DNA from: Magnaporthiopsis rhizophila
Taxonomy: Eukaryota > Ascomycota > Sordariomycetes > Magnaporthales > Magnaporthaceae
Reading direction: 5' to 3'
Assembly (NCBI GenBank): GCA_003049465.1
Contig: PYSS01000074.1
Coordinates: 62,001-126,000, forward strand
Length of the DNA: 64,000 nt
The notes beneath the pieces are model-generated. The model had not been told where the DNA came from. It saw only the letters and a program-made list of their open reading frames with translations, and made no database searches. A program made the translations under genes and the position numbers. Position 1 is the first letter of the stretch, and every line of letters starts with the position of its first letter. Of the stretch, positions 52,967 through 63,036 are shown in pieces.

Positions 52967-54871
52967 TCATGATGCCGCAATCTTGTTGCCAGTCCCATCC
53001 TTCTTGCTCTCATCCTCAACCTTGTCCGCCTTCTCCGACACGGGAGTGTCAGGCGGGGTCAGAACGCCGTTGTCGAGGTCGGCGGGTCGCTGCTGATGCT
53101 GCTGCTTCTTGCGAGGCGCCTTGTCCTCGCGCAGCCGCCACAGCCAGGCGGGGAACTGGCGGACAGCCTCGGACGGGCATTCAAGGTAAATCTGGAAGAA
53201 GCCCTGCAGCTCCGAGGGCGCGATGCTGTTTTCAGGCACCTGGCGCCCGAACTCGGCCGCCAGCTCCGCGACCGTCGTGGCACTGCAGTCGTCGCAGCGG
53301 CACGTCAGGTCATTGCTGATCCTGCCCTCCGCCTTCTCCGTCTTCTCGGAGCCCTTCCTCTTGTTGACGGGCCGGAACATGCGCACAAACATCTCCTGCG
53401 CGCTCCGGCGGTTGATGTAGCCGATGTAAACCTTCTTGTCGATGCGGCCGGGGCGGACCAAGGCCGCGTCGAGCTCGTCGGGGAAGTTGGTCGTCATGAT
53501 GACGATGCGGCCCTCCTGCGAGCCGACGCCGTCGAGCACGTTGAGCAGGCCCGAAAGCGTGCAGTCCGACGACTTGCGCTTGACCTTGACGTCCTCCTTT
53601 TCCTTGTGCTTTTTGCTCTTCTTTTTCCTCTCCCCAGACGACGCGCCCTCGTCGTCGCTCTCCTCGGAGTCGGAGTCGCTGTCGTCCTCGTCGCGGTCGA
53701 TGCCGGCCGCGTCAATGTCCTCCATAAGAACGATGCAGCGAGAGGGCAGCGCCGAGAACAACGACTCCAGATCCTCATCGTCGATGCGCGTGAGCTTGAG
53801 CACATACAGGCTCAGGCCGTAGCGGCCAGCGAGAACGGACGCCAGCGTGGACTTGCCGGTGCCGGGAGGGCCGTGCAGGAGGTAGCCACGTTGGTAGGGC
53901 ATGCTGCGCGTCTGGTAGCGGCGGCGGGTTGTGGGGCTCAGGTACTTCTCGACGTCCTCGAGTAGGTCCTTTTTGACTGCGCGGTCCAGGTGGACCGTGG
54001 ATAGGGGCCGCGCCGGCGCCTTGCACTTGAAACGCCAGTAGCGATAGTCGTGGGAGTAGATGCGCATCTGGGGCTTGTTCGTACCGAGGCTGAGGCTGCC
54101 TCCAACGATGCTGACACTGTTGCCGTTGCCGGCAGCGATGGACCGGGCCTCCTCCCGACACATCTGGAGGAAGTCGATAACCGGCTTGCTCGAGTGGCTG
54201 AGGCAGGTGATGGTCAGGCTGGCACCCTCCTTGGTGAAGGAGAGGGCGCTCTCTCCCGAGTCCTCATTGTCGTCGTCGTCACCGTCATTGCGGTTGTTGC
54301 CAGGCGGCCCCTTGCGGACGGTGAAGAAGTGGCCCCGGAAGAAGAACCAGGTGCGTTTGAACTGGGGCACGCACTCGATGCGCCGGTCCGTCTGCCGCTG
54401 GGCCTTCTTCTTCACCACGACTGCGCACTCGTCACCGTCCTCCTCGCCGTCGTCGTCCTCATTCTCGTCGAAGAAGACGGCGACGCTGCTGCTGCTGCCG
54501 TCGGCCTCGCCATTGCCGTCGCCCGGCTCGTCCTCGTCGTCCTGCATGGCCTCGCGGAACAAGAACGACTTGTTGTAGCTCTTGGGCAAGATGTTGCGGT
54601 CGATCCACTCCGATACAAACGTGCTCATCTCATTGGTACCCGGGACGACGACGCGGATGGTGGCGTAGGCGCGCAGGGAGTCCATGACGCTGGATGTGGA
54701 GCCACGCAGCCACCGCAAGGTCCCAAAGGCGAAGGCAGCCAAGGTGAGGATGGAGCTGGTCTGGGTGACATCGAGACCGCCGGCGAAGCGCCCTAGCAGG
54801 GCCCGGAAGATGCCCATGACCATGGGGATGTCATCCTCCATTGGAGGAAGGCTGGAGGTGATGTTCGCCAT
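52967..54871 (-). CDS. BCS1-like AAA ATPase
   Basis: 634 residues, single exon, ATG at 54871. A hydrophobic segment near residues 40-55 (SSILTLAAFAFGTLRWL) is followed by a BCS1 N-terminal domain to about residue 290. That domain holds an acidic insert (about 110-150) and the motif RTWFFFRGHFFTVRKGPP. The AAA module has Walker A GPPGTGKST (about 334-342), Walker B CIVLMEDIDA (about 378-387), sensor-1 IVIMTTNFPDELDAAL and arginine-finger region RPGRIDKK. A long Asp/Ser then Lys-rich insertion (about 390-430) lies between Walker B and sensor-1. Yeast Bcs1 inserts the Rieske protein into mitochondrial complex III. Filamentous fungi have many paralogues like this one, with low-complexity inserts and uncertain roles. 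Confidence 0.9.
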   Translation of the reverse strand: MANITSSLPPMEDDIPMVMGIFRALLGRFAGGLDVTQTSSILTLAAFAFGTLRWLRGSTSSVMDSLRAYATIRVVVPGTNEMSTFVSEWIDRNILPKSYNKSFLFREAMQDDEDEPGDGNGEADGSSSSVAVFFDENEDDDGEEDGDECAVVVKKKAQRQTDRRIECVPQFKRTWFFFRGHFFTVRKGPPGNNRNDGDDDDNEDSGESALSFTKEGASLTITCLSHSSKPVIDFLQMCREEARSIAAGNGNSVSIVGGSLSLGTNKPQMRIYSHDYRYWRFKCKAPARPLSTVHLDRAVKKDLLEDVEKYLSPTTRRRYQTRSMPYQRGYLLHGPPGTGKSTLASVLAGRYGLSLYVLKLTRIDDEDLESLFSALPSRCIVLMEDIDAAGIDRDEDDSDSDSEESDDEGASSGERKKKSKKHKEKEDVKVKRKSSDCTLSGLLNVLDGVGSQEGRIVIMTTNFPDELDAALVRPGRIDKKVYIGYINRRSAQEMFVRMFRPVNKRKGSEKTEKAEGRISNDLTCRCDDCSATTVAELAAEFGRQVPENSIAPSELQGFFQIYLECPSEAVRQFPAWLWRLREDKAPRKKQQHQQRPADLDNGVLTPPDTPVSEKADKVEDESKKDGTGNKIAAS

Positions 54872-55810
54872 GGCGGAGCGGACGTGTGCTGCGGTCAGTT
54901 GTTGGCGCGGAAATCCAGTTTCGTATTCTCAGGTGACAAGTCTTTTTGTTTATTTCTGGTCTCGCTGCAGAAAACCGACAAGGAGGGATGCTTGCGTCTG
55001 GATTCCCGTTTGTTTGTGTCTTTTGTTCATTGCAGCCACAGAGAACGTTGGAGTGTGCCCCTCTTTATATCAGCACGTCGGCGCCCTGGACAATGCGGCT
55101 GAACCATCCCATTGGCTCGGCGGCAAAGGCCGGCATGACACACCGGCCGCCCAGAGGCAAACAAACGCGGGATTGAGACGCCTGCAGCTGCAGGCTGACA
55201 GCTGGCACGCCCAGCTCTACCCCTCGGATTGCCGTGAGGCTGCCTGGCGAGCCAGCCAATTGGCCTGGATCTAAGGATTTGTGACTCATTAGGCAGCATT
55301 CCAACCTATGGAAATATCCTTGCGAGGGTCGAAGCGAAATACTGCAGTAGACCTAAAACTAACTAGCCCATTTTGAGGTCTGCCCTTCCCCAGCACGAAA
55401 AGCCCAAAAGAAGGGGAACTTTTTCCAGCCTTTCTGTTCAGATAGATCAACAGCAATAATCAACCTCCTTTGAAAAGCAAAATATGCAGTTTAATGAGCA
55501 GAAATAAGCCGATCGTACTTTGTGGCCTTCTCCTTTCCTATTTCCTTTCCTTTCAACCTGGGGTAATAAAAGTGTTGGCCCTGGGCACTTTTCCTTTGGT
55601 ATATTGCTTCTGGTTTGCGTCCCACGCCCTACCCCACGCTTTTGTCGCAAAATCCGAGGCAGGCATGACCACATCACAATGCAGCAGCTCCCCACCAGAT
55701 CCCTCTCTTTCCGGCGCCTGCTGCTCCACCTGTTGTTGTGGCCGCGGCCTCCTCGGCGGCGCCGAAGCCTGCCCACTCTGTCCGGCGTGTGGGCTCGCTT
55801 ATGCCGGAAT
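54872..55810. other. Intergenic, promoter of the BCS1-like gene
   Basis: A TATA-like element (TATAAAG on the minus strand, 55063-55069) lies about 190 bp upstream of the BCS1-like start. Nothing else recognised. Confidence 0.4.
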
Positions 55811-56315
55811 CTACCCCCGCATCGGCCACGTAGAGGGGACCTCGATGTCGACGGGCAACGGTGCCGGGTGGGAAGCTTCGTACTGCAATGCCCGCGACGA
55901 CCTACGCACGCGCTCAGCCAGCGCCTGGGCGTGGTCATCCGGGATGATCCGGCGCTTCTCCAAAAGCGCCAACCAGCACACGACGTACTTTTGGCACCAG
56001 TGTGGTGGTACGTCGTTGGCCGCACGGGCGACCTGGTCGGCGGCGCCCGCCGCGGTGCGGCAGATGAACTCGCGGTTCAGCACGCGCTCGCGGAAGTTTG
56101 TGTTGGGCTCCACGGCCACGCGGTAGGGGGTGCCATCGGGCGGCCCGCCCTTGCTGTGGTAGCGCGTACCTAAACCGTTGCGGTCGTGGCCCAGACCTTG
56201 GGGTGGGACGATCATGAGCATCCAGTCGGTCGCCGTCCTGTGTCAACCAGCCCACAAAAAGCTCGAGGGAGTTCTCCACTACAGCTACGGCGGAGGATGA
56301 CGTCATGGTGTCCAT
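55811..56315 (-). pseudogene. Fungal protein of unknown function (DUF6914-like), one frameshift
   Basis: The frame opening at 56315 gives VVENSLELFVGWLTQDGDR, like the first strand of this family. The continuation ATDWMLMIVPPQGLGHDRN lies in a different frame from about 56240 on. It runs to a stop at 55811: LGTRYHSKGGPPDGTPYRVAVEP, then WCQKYVVCWLALLEKRRIIP. The pattern (short strand, W-x-L-x-V-x-P, G-x-R-Y-H-x-K, then a C-Q-x-Y-V helix) is common in small fungal proteins of unknown function; the DUF number is from memory and tentative. No intron explains the shift. A one-base indel within CGACCGAC near 56240 is the likely break. Confidence 0.5.
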
Positions 56316-56705
56316 CTAAGGAGAAAGTACGCGCAGAAATAGAAGTAGGTCCTCATAGACGCGAATAAGGTACAGTAACGTGCAAGGTGCGACCAGACTG
56401 ACGGAGGATTTCTTCAACCTCGGGGGGACGGCGTATCATATGTGAGCACATTTGTGAACACACGCGCAGCATTCGTAGCAGAGCAGTCGGCCCCCAGTCC
56501 CACTAATCATCACTGCGGATTAGACCAACAGCCGCCGGGGGCAATGGTCGTGGCCAGTAAACTGCCCATAATATCGGGGCAAGACGCCCAGGATTTGGCA
56601 CAACAGGGAGTGTTGTTAGCCGCCACATCAATCTGTGGACAGGATAAAGGGGCAATGTAGAAAGTTGTAGGTCATAAAAAGGAAAAGGGAAAAAAAAAGC
56701 CCTGT
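56316..56705. other. Intergenic, nothing recognised
   Basis: Short spacer between two frame-broken minus-strand genes. Confidence 0.4.
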
Positions 56706-57522
56706 TTAGAAATAGAACACCTTGCGTGTGTGAAGGAGGAGGTCCATCTCGACAGGATACTGGTCCAGAATCTTGTCCAAGACGCGCTCATCTATCCAGG
56801 GGTGTTGGTAGTCGGCAAGAAAGCGTGCCTTGGCGTACTCCAAGTACTTGGGGTAGAACCCAGCTATCTCCCAATCCAAAATGGCAACCACCTTGCCATT
56901 GCGCACCAAAATATTGCGAGGGACCAGATCGCCGTGGGTAAGGACAAGGGAGCCTCGTCGCCGGGGGCGTCCTGCTTGGCATGGCGTGGACAAGGCCGAT
57001 GATCATATCTGTGAATGCCGCGTGCGCATCGCAATGACGCAGCGCTTCGGCGATGCCGCTGCGGAATGCCTCCTCATCCTCAAAGGGGCCAAACCGCCCG
57101 AGGTCGACTCGTACGGCCTGCCGCTGTTCAGGAAGATCTGGTCGTAGCAGGCGGTCTTTTCCACGCCGCCGATGAAATCACCTGCGGACTTAGCGAAGCT
57201 CGTCCATCGAAGCCCTTGAGTTGGAGATGATGGTCCCCCTCTGAGCCGCGCTGCAAGATTCCCAGGCGCTTTCAAGCGGCTCGCCTTCGACATACTCGGT
57301 GAAGATCCATACGGAATCCTCCTGTGGGCCTTGCAGCGTCTTGAGGACGCGCGGCACTGGCACAGTCGTCTTTCCTCGCATGAGGCGGAGGGCTCCAACC
57401 TCGGCCGCAGACGCGGTCTGGTCCGCGCGCTTAAGCACCATCCTGGAGTTGTAGCGCCAGACGCTGGAAACCAAATCGTCACCCATGCGCTTACAAGCCG
57501 CCAAGTCAGCCGTGGCTACCAC
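56706..57522 (-). pseudogene. Aminoglycoside-phosphotransferase-like kinase pseudogene, three frame changes
   Basis: Segments of an APH-family fungal kinase-like protein follow each other in shifting frames. 57486-57190 holds MGDDLVSSVWRYNSRMVLKR, VPVPRVLKT and the hinge IFTEYVEGEPLESAWE. About 57200-57110 holds KSAGDFIGGVEKTACYDQIF. About 57100-57000 holds RFGPFEDEEAFRSGIAEALRHCDAH. 56993-56706 holds LVLTHGDLVPRNILV with the catalytic Asp, and AILDWEIAGFYPKYLEY with the metal-binding Asp. The order and spacing are those of a complete APH domain, and the catalytic residues survive, but no introns fit the shifts. APH-like proteins are very numerous in filamentous fungi and their substrates are mostly unknown; there is no sign of antibiotic resistance. 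Confidence 0.72.
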
Positions 57523-58205
57523 ATCAGGGATGGGCCCTCACGGTCAGTTGCCGGATCGCGGTGGGTCGGGTCCCTAGTGGTGGCCGGGCTCTGCACCGCC
57601 CCAGCGCCTGAATTTGTGGCGCATCGACCGGCACTTTCAACATACTCCATTTCGGTCTCTGTTATGGCGCGGCCAGTGGCTCTACGTGAATTCGAGTTTG
57701 CGCCAACTGAAAGAGAAAAGAAACGGACAGAATGAGAGCAGCGTGCGTCTGGCTTTTGTACCTCTTGCGAGGAACTAAAGGGAGCTTGAGGTAACAAGGG
57801 GCGGTAGGAGCTTCTGGCGGCCGTAATTTCTAGCACGGGTACACCAACTACCTATGTGTGCTAGCGCAAACCTAGACCGTGCTGGCGCTGGGCGAGCCTG
57901 GTCAGTCGGCCCAACAGCTCGATCGGTTTGCCTGACTAGGGCTGCTTGTGACACCATGTGCAGTGTCAAAAGTGCTTGTCAAGTGTCACAGTCCGCCTGT
58001 GTGCGAGCAGGCCTCATGGGAGTCCTCCTCCGTACTGAGAAGCGAGCGGCAGGCTTCAAAATGGAGGCATTCCGACCACACACCGCAGTCACCGCGCCCA
58101 GACAGCCAGCATAGCCCAAATTCACCTTTATTACCCTCCAGCGAACCTATTCCGGACTATTGCTATAAACATCCATGTCATCATCAACAAAGACCAACCT
58201 CAGCA
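57523..58205. other. Divergent intergenic region
   Basis: Upstream of the APH-like pseudogene (minus) and the esterase (plus). No additional feature. Confidence 0.4.
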
Positions 58206-59103
58206 ATGGCTCCCAAAAAGGCAGAGTACCCTGAGCCGGTAGTCGTGCCTCCCAGGCAAGTCCCGCACGAGACATTTATCCTCCTCCACGGCCGCGGGTC
58301 ATGGGCCGACAAGTTCGCGCCTGCGTTGCTCGAGACGGCTGTCTCTGCACCGCCGCCGTCGTCGAGCCCGGCGTCGCCGCAAACACTGGCATCCATCTTT
58401 CCCCACGCCAAATTCGTCTTTCCGACCGCGCCCCGCGCCCGCGCGACAGTCTACGCGCGCAGCCTGACGCACCAGTGGTTCGACAACTGGAAGCTCGACC
58501 CTCCCGCCACGGACCGCGAGGACCTCCAGGTGACTGGCCTGCGCGACACGACCGCCTACCTGCATTCCCTGATCGGGGACGAGATCGCCTCGACGCCCGG
58601 CGGGGACGCGCGGAACGTGGTGCTGGTGGGTCTGAGCCAAGGGTGCGCCGCGTCGCTGGTGTCGCTCCTGCTGTGGGAGGGCGCTCCCCTGGGGGCGATG
58701 ATTGGCATGTGCGGGTGGCTGCCGTTTTGCGCGCGAATGCGGGAGCAGCTGGACGACGCTGCCAGTGGTGGTGTTGAAGAAGAGGACGACGTGTTCGTAT
58801 TCCAGCGCGAGGATGAGAGTGAGGAAAAAGAGCCTGCACGCGTGGCGGTGGGCTGGCTGAGGGAAGAGCCGGATGTCCCTTCCAAAGGGATGGAGGCCGC
58901 CAGTTGGATCTGGTGTTCCGCGAGGTGCCCGTGTTTCTGGGCCATGGCGTCGAGGACGACAGGGTGCATGTGTCCCTGGGCAGGGATGCTGCGGGACTGC
59001 TGGGGAGCATAGGAGGAGTATGAGATGCTGGGGCATTGGTACTCCGGGGACATGCTCCGGGATGTTGTAGACTTTGTCTTTGAGTTCCACGGGATGGGGA
59101 AAC
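58206..59103 (+). pseudogene. Phospholipase/carboxylesterase-like (Abhydrolase_2) gene with C-terminal frame breaks
   Basis: The ATG at 58206 starts MAPKKAEYPEPVVVPP. The first about 220 residues are a good serine-esterase fold: ETFILLHGRGS, FPTAPRARATVYARSLTHQWFDNW (the family's W-F-D segment) and the nucleophile elbow VGLSQGCAASL. The original frame runs on to 59012 as an unrelated tail. The proper C-terminus lies in other frames: VFREVPVFLGHGVEDDRVHVSLG, containing the catalytic Asp (from about 58900), and EMLGHWYSGDMLRDVVDFV, containing the catalytic His (from about 59015, ending near 59103). Two single-base changes separate it from an intact acyl-protein-thioesterase-like enzyme. Confidence 0.7.
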
Positions 59104-59390
59104 AGACACGTAAAGATTAAACGAGGCGCGTTTAGAGTTATAGCAGTGGAGGTTAGGGAGACTGCGCGAACAGGCGGCCAACGCATGGTAATGCCTCATT
59201 CAACCGAAGTAGATCGAGAAACAATTCAACAGTAACAACCACTACCATGTCCCACGCTTTCTCTCGCGGACGCAGTCTTTCAGTGCTTAATTTCCTACTT
59301 TCTATCATTCTCACTGGACCCTCTCCGGTTTACCGAAATCTCTTCCCTCCTTTGGGACATATTCCTGCCGACTGCCTTCATTTCTTTATA
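59104..59390. other. Spacer before repeat R1 copy B
   Basis: No gene or RNA recognised. Confidence 0.4.
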
Positions 59391-59724
59391 TTCGTGGCTG
59401 TCTGCGTTGATGAGCGTTGTGGGTGAGAACAGTAGATGCTCTTATTATCTGGGTATTTAGATAGGTTGGTTTTAAACAACAAAAACCAAAAGGAAGGTTC
59501 CTTTGTGTGAACCTCTCATAGATGTAGTCATTGCCAACGGGCAATTCGGCACGTCGCACGAAGTCCCTGTCTGGCACTTGCTCCGAGCAATGCCGAACCT
59601 CCGTGCATTAACCTTAGCATGCCGGTGATCTCCGTGGCAGACCCTCCATGCCGGGAAGCCCTTAACTTCCGCCCGGAGGCTCCGGCCCTCGGCATCAGGT
59701 ATCTCCTGCTTGGCCTCGTGCGAT
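59391..59724 (+). repeat. Dispersed repeat R1, copy B
   Basis: Counterpart of 17178-17469, same orientation, with the shared start CGTGGCTGTCTGCGTTGAT and the shared end CCTCGTGCGA. This copy is about 40 bp longer because of an inserted stretch after the start. It lies at the edge of the AT-rich relic region. Confidence 0.75.
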
Positions 59725-60406
59725 TTATGGCTGCCCTTCCAACACTTTATCCACATAGAAATTACATAACAGACATTATTCAAATCCCTATTAGTCCGAA
59801 CTCAGCGTGCTTATTATTAACTTTAAATCATGGTTCCTCCCGAATTTCTAACTTCCCGCTGCGTATGCTTCCATATGGTTCGGGCGGGGAAAGCATTACA
59901 ACCGGGGAACTCTCATGGTACAGCTGCTCCCCTAAGTGAGCTAGCAACACTGTAAATGAGCCTTTTCAATCCACGATTGTGCCAGTTGTAGCATGACTAG
60001 CCAAAATATCTAGGTATTAATTATGAAACTTCAAAACTGGCATGGCACTCATATTACTCGGTCTTATAAGCAGTACTGGCCGACTGTTTTCAAAGTCTTT
60101 GCCTGGTTTCTTCTTTCTTTTGTTTTGTTTTTAAAGATAACACGAAAAAAAATAACCATATGTCACTTTTTAACGGTAACTTTTCATTACTATAAAGCTC
60201 CTTATAATTACTCTAACACAATTACAAATTTAAAAGACATAGCATTATACGGGGCAACCCAAATGTTAAACTATTGGTGAGTGAGTTTGATCAAAAAAAT
60301 CATACCAGTTCCACACTTTCCCAATCTCAACTAAATCGTCTTCCACCGCGTGTAAAGGAATCTGTCGTTTGATTTGAGGGTTACCATAACCGGTATGTAA
60401 ACACCG
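59725..60406. other. AT-rich relic DNA
   Basis: No intact gene. AT-rich from about 59740 to 60300, consistent with RIP-decayed transposon sequence and with being the insertion target of the LTR. Confidence 0.5.
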
Positions 60407-60411
60407 ATTCC

Positions 60412-60871
60412 TGTTACGACCAACGCTACAAGTGCCAGGGATCCGGAGGGCTAAACCAAAAAACCCAGCAAGAGGCCTCATACCCCGCACCAAAGGGGGC
60501 GAAAGTCACGCGACACGGCTCTATGGATCTGTGGCAGAGCCACAGAGCCAAACGGGATCTGTGGATCTGTAACAGAACGACAGATCCAGAGCTTAGGATT
60601 TATAATAAAGACGACAGATCCGCAGGACGGAAGGCAAGGAAAGACAGGAGTATAAAGGAAAGGGTCTCCTTATTGTACTAAAATAATCTTGACTAAGGCC
60701 TCGGCATCAGTCAACCTAAGTTAGCTCCAAGGCATCTCCTGGGGCAAGCAATCAAAGCCACTATCTTACCAGACTCTTCCTGATCACGCACAAGGCGACC
60801 TTGCATCCCAGCCCTGCTCACTACCTCTCTTAGGTGCCCTTACCTTAGGAACAGAAGGCCTGTTTGTAACA
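60412..60871. mobile_element. Solo LTR, 460 bp, with target duplication ATTCC
   Basis: Begins TGTTACGACC and ends TTTGTAACA, with the 6-bp terminal inverted repeat TGTTAC/GTAACA. It is flanked by perfect direct repeats ATTCC at 60407-60411 and 60872-60876. Internally it has a TATA element at 60651 (TATAAAGG) and a cluster of GGATCTGT/ACAGATCC motifs at 60525-60621, as in a retrotransposon promoter region. No internal retrotransposon coding sequence is present, so the element was reduced to a solo LTR by recombination between its two LTRs. Confidence 0.88.
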
Positions 60872-60876
60872 ATTCC

Positions 60877-61195
60877 CAGGTTACAGCTATTTAAAAACCC
60901 AGTCTCATAAAGTCTCATAGCACCGCGGCAATTACGCGTGGCTAGGATAAATAAGAAACGGGAAGTTAAGTAGTAACTAAGGGCAGGTTCGAAGGTAACC
61001 GTTACGTTTCGTTTTTTTCCATAAAAAAGCTAAAAACAGGTAGAAACGGCCGATTTTCTAATCTCTTTAAGCAGGTATAACTTTCGTAAAACGAATATAA
61101 AACGAAATTTAAACCGGGTATAAGCCTTTTTAAACCGAAAGTTTTCAGCATTTACACGTTATTTTTTTTTAAAAAAAAATAACAGCCTTTTTAAA

Positions 61196-61230
<35 letters not shown>

Positions 61231-61300
61231 ATAAAAACATTTACCCTCGGACTTGCTTTAAATATTAACTCTACGCTTTTAGCTTAAAGTTTGTCGACGG
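60877..61300. other. AT-rich relic DNA with a poly-A tract
   Basis: AT-rich with a 31-base A run at 61199-61229. No reading frame. Probably RIP-decayed transposon remains. Confidence 0.5.
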
Positions 61301-63036
61301 CGTCAGCTTTGCAATTTGCGTACCTTGAAATCCTGCCGGCTGCCCGGAATTTTTTGTGCTGCGACTAGAACTAATAATACAAGCTATCGCGTTATGACTC
61401 AATTCGGCTGTGTGCAACTGAATGGGCTAAATGGGGCAAGGTGAGTGGTCCACGTGGTGCGGGCACCCTCGTGCATGCAACTAAACGTAGTACAGGTTAT
61501 GTACACGAATGGTCTGGTTAACGCCCGAAATCAAAGAATCCGAATGTTTTGGGCTATAAGCTTGCTACGTGTTGAAATTGGGGAGCTCGTTATGTCGCGC
61601 AGCCCTAGAGTGTGATTTTTGAGAGGAATGGAGAAACCTCCAGTTCGGGCGTGAAATGTCCAAAGGCCGTTATCGGCGGAGCAAATCATCTTTCACCCAG
61701 CAACACGTCTAAGACTTGATTATCTCAGCTGTGGAAACCAATCGGGGGCCTTTCAGATCATCGTGGCCCGAGCACCGTCCTGCCAGGGTTAAAGCTCAGC
61801 CGCCCACGGACTTGAAATTGCAACGGGAAGTCGAGCAGCCGCTCGGCGGCGAGACGGCCATCGCAATCTTGGCCAGATGGTTTTCGAGCCGAGAAATATG
61901 AGATATCATTTCCGTCACAGGGGCCAGTGTCTGGGCGCGGGATCGGCCAGCTGTCCTGGGCGGGCAAACTGCTGGGGTGGGGGTTTGACTACGAGGGCAA
62001 ACAAGGCTTGGATAGGTCGAGCAGAAGCCATTTTCCCCACTTATGATGTAGGCGAAGAGTGCCAGTGAGGGCCGACAGGGTTTGCGTCCAGGATCGCGGT
62101 GATGTGCCGTGCGGCCCTATTTGCCTGGATTGATGTTTGCTTTTTGTTTTTATTGGAACCACCTAGCTCCTGGCTTCCGCAGTGACGCGGGAGCTAATGC
62201 TTCCCAAGACGGAAGGCACGGGGAGGGGAAGAAAAAGGCCCCAGAAAAAAAAAACGTTTGCCAGCAACCTCAGGCGGGGTTTGATTGCCCAAGTTGGTTG
62301 CCGGCTGCAGACGCTGCGAACGAGCGGCTTCCCGCGTGCAGACAAACAATGCGAGGAGAATTGGCAAACTTGCTTTTCGCAGCTGAAGGTGGCTGACACG
62401 CTTGTCTCTTGTCCTTGTCATTTTTAATCCCGGGCCCTTTTCCGCCGCCAACCCCCGGCAGCATACAAACTCGGGCCAAATCCTCCCTCATGCAATTTGG
62501 CCGACCATGTCCTTTGGAATTTCATTTTCAAACATTTCCGATTTTTAACACCAACAGCTTAACCTGGCCGCCTCATATAATTGCTTGCCTCTTCCACCGA
62601 CCCCATCCTATTGTGAATACGGTGCACAATGGGCAAAGCTGGGGCTGCCACAAAAAATGTAGGTGCCTGCCAATCAACCTCTCTCTTTTTCTCTCTCTCT
62701 CTCTGCCCAAGCTAGAGCAATGACGCGCACTCAAAAAAAAACAAAAAAAAAAAAACAAAAAAAAACAAACCATCCCTCATTCCCACAACTCATTGCTTTT
62801 TGTAATTTGCGCCAACCCAACCCGCTTGTCTCTGAGCTGAAGCGACCTCCACTCACACGCACACAACAACACACACAGGATCCTCAATCGGCGACCGACC
62901 CGCACCTTTGCAGGGACCCGACAAACAAAAACAAGCACAATATTGCCACTTTCGTCCATATCATCCCTTTGCCACTTCTTCCTCCTTGTCCTATCAGCAG
63001 GCCACAACGAGACCAGAGCAAGTGGCGCACATTCCA
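61301..63036. other. Upstream region of the window-edge gene
   Basis: Long non-coding stretch. It turns CT-rich at 62680-62706 and rich in A/CA near 62730-62880, the composition of a fungal promoter and long 5' leader. No RNA gene found. Confidence 0.4.
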
